Positions 49,318-49,377 of a DNA stretch of 49,377 nt are shown here, in pieces. Under the pieces are notes generated by a model. It searched no databases. It saw nothing but the letters and a program-made list of their open reading frames with translations, and was not told the origin of the DNA. The DNA is from an uncultured Collinsella sp. (GTDB taxonomy: Bacteria > Actinomycetota > Coriobacteriia > Coriobacteriales > Coriobacteriaceae), in assembly GCA_902496945.1 (NCBI GenBank), contig CABVDE010000013.1, forward strand, positions 1 to 49,377, written 5' to 3'. A program made the translations under genes and the position numbers. Position 1 is the first letter of the stretch. Every line of letters begins with the position of its first letter.

Positions 49318-49377
49318 CGCTCGACGCTGCAAACCCGCCAGAGCGGCAATCTGCCTTTCAACTTCGGCGGCATGACC

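Overview
The window is 49.4 kb of high-GC DNA. It looks like a Coriobacteriia chromosome, most likely Collinsella or a close relative. This rests on codon and base composition, a repertoire typical of gut Actinobacteria (ABC exporters, Kup, LTA-synthase-like protein, PTS), the SRP RNA and tRNA, and dense families of palindromic intergenic repeats. The taxonomic call is an inference; no rRNA is present. There are no prophage genes, transposase genes or CRISPR arrays. The region is ordinary chromosome rich in regulators, transporters and small palindromic repeats.

Layout. 0.25-5.6 kb: a GntR regulator divergent from a YeiH-type exporter, a degenerate NtrC-like regulator, a single-span membrane protein, a nitroreductase and a small unknown protein. 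5.7-10 kb: a MarR regulator with paired operators, then a heterodimeric ABC exporter. 10-14.6 kb: cysE, a DedA protein, ilvE, a small membrane protein and lemA. 14.8-17.7 kb: a TetR regulator, tRNA-Ser(TGA), a TadA-glycerate kinase fusion gene and the SRP RNA. 18-21.7 kb: a second heterodimeric ABC exporter. 21.9-23.9 kb: a flavodoxin, a TetR regulator and a membrane protein. 24-27.5 kb: an LTA-synthase-like protein and a second nitroreductase. 27.6-32.4 kb: Kup, a small membrane protein and a KdpD/KdpE-like two-component pair. 32.5-35.7 kb: RlmKL and a decayed HAD gene. 35.7-40.9 kb: a DeoR regulator, two transaldolase/FSA paralogues and an ascorbate-type PTS (IIA, IIB, IIC). 41.2-44.7 kb: a DUF4143 ATPase and tex. 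44.9-49.2 kb: a third MarR/ABC/ABC exporter operon.

How the genes fit together. Each of the three ABC pairs has one half with Walker B Asp-Asp and an intact SGGQ signature, and one half with Asp-Glu and an SQGQ signature. That pattern predicts one active and one degenerate ATP site per heterodimer. Two of the pairs sit behind MarR genes whose promoters carry visible inverted-repeat operators. A 13-bp palindrome (TGAACA-N-TGTTCA) lies at the TetR gene at 22.5 kb, at its neighbouring membrane-protein gene and at a membrane-protein gene 9 kb away, which suggests a small regulon. The order tRNA-Ser / tadA / SRP RNA matches a synteny known from other Gram-positive bacteria, but here tadA is fused to a glycerate kinase. 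Other points of interest are an RlmKL whose RlmL half has lost its catalytic motifs, a potassium-type two-component system beside kup rather than kdpFABC, and a PTS locus with duplicated transaldolases but none of the known ascorbate-catabolic enzymes.
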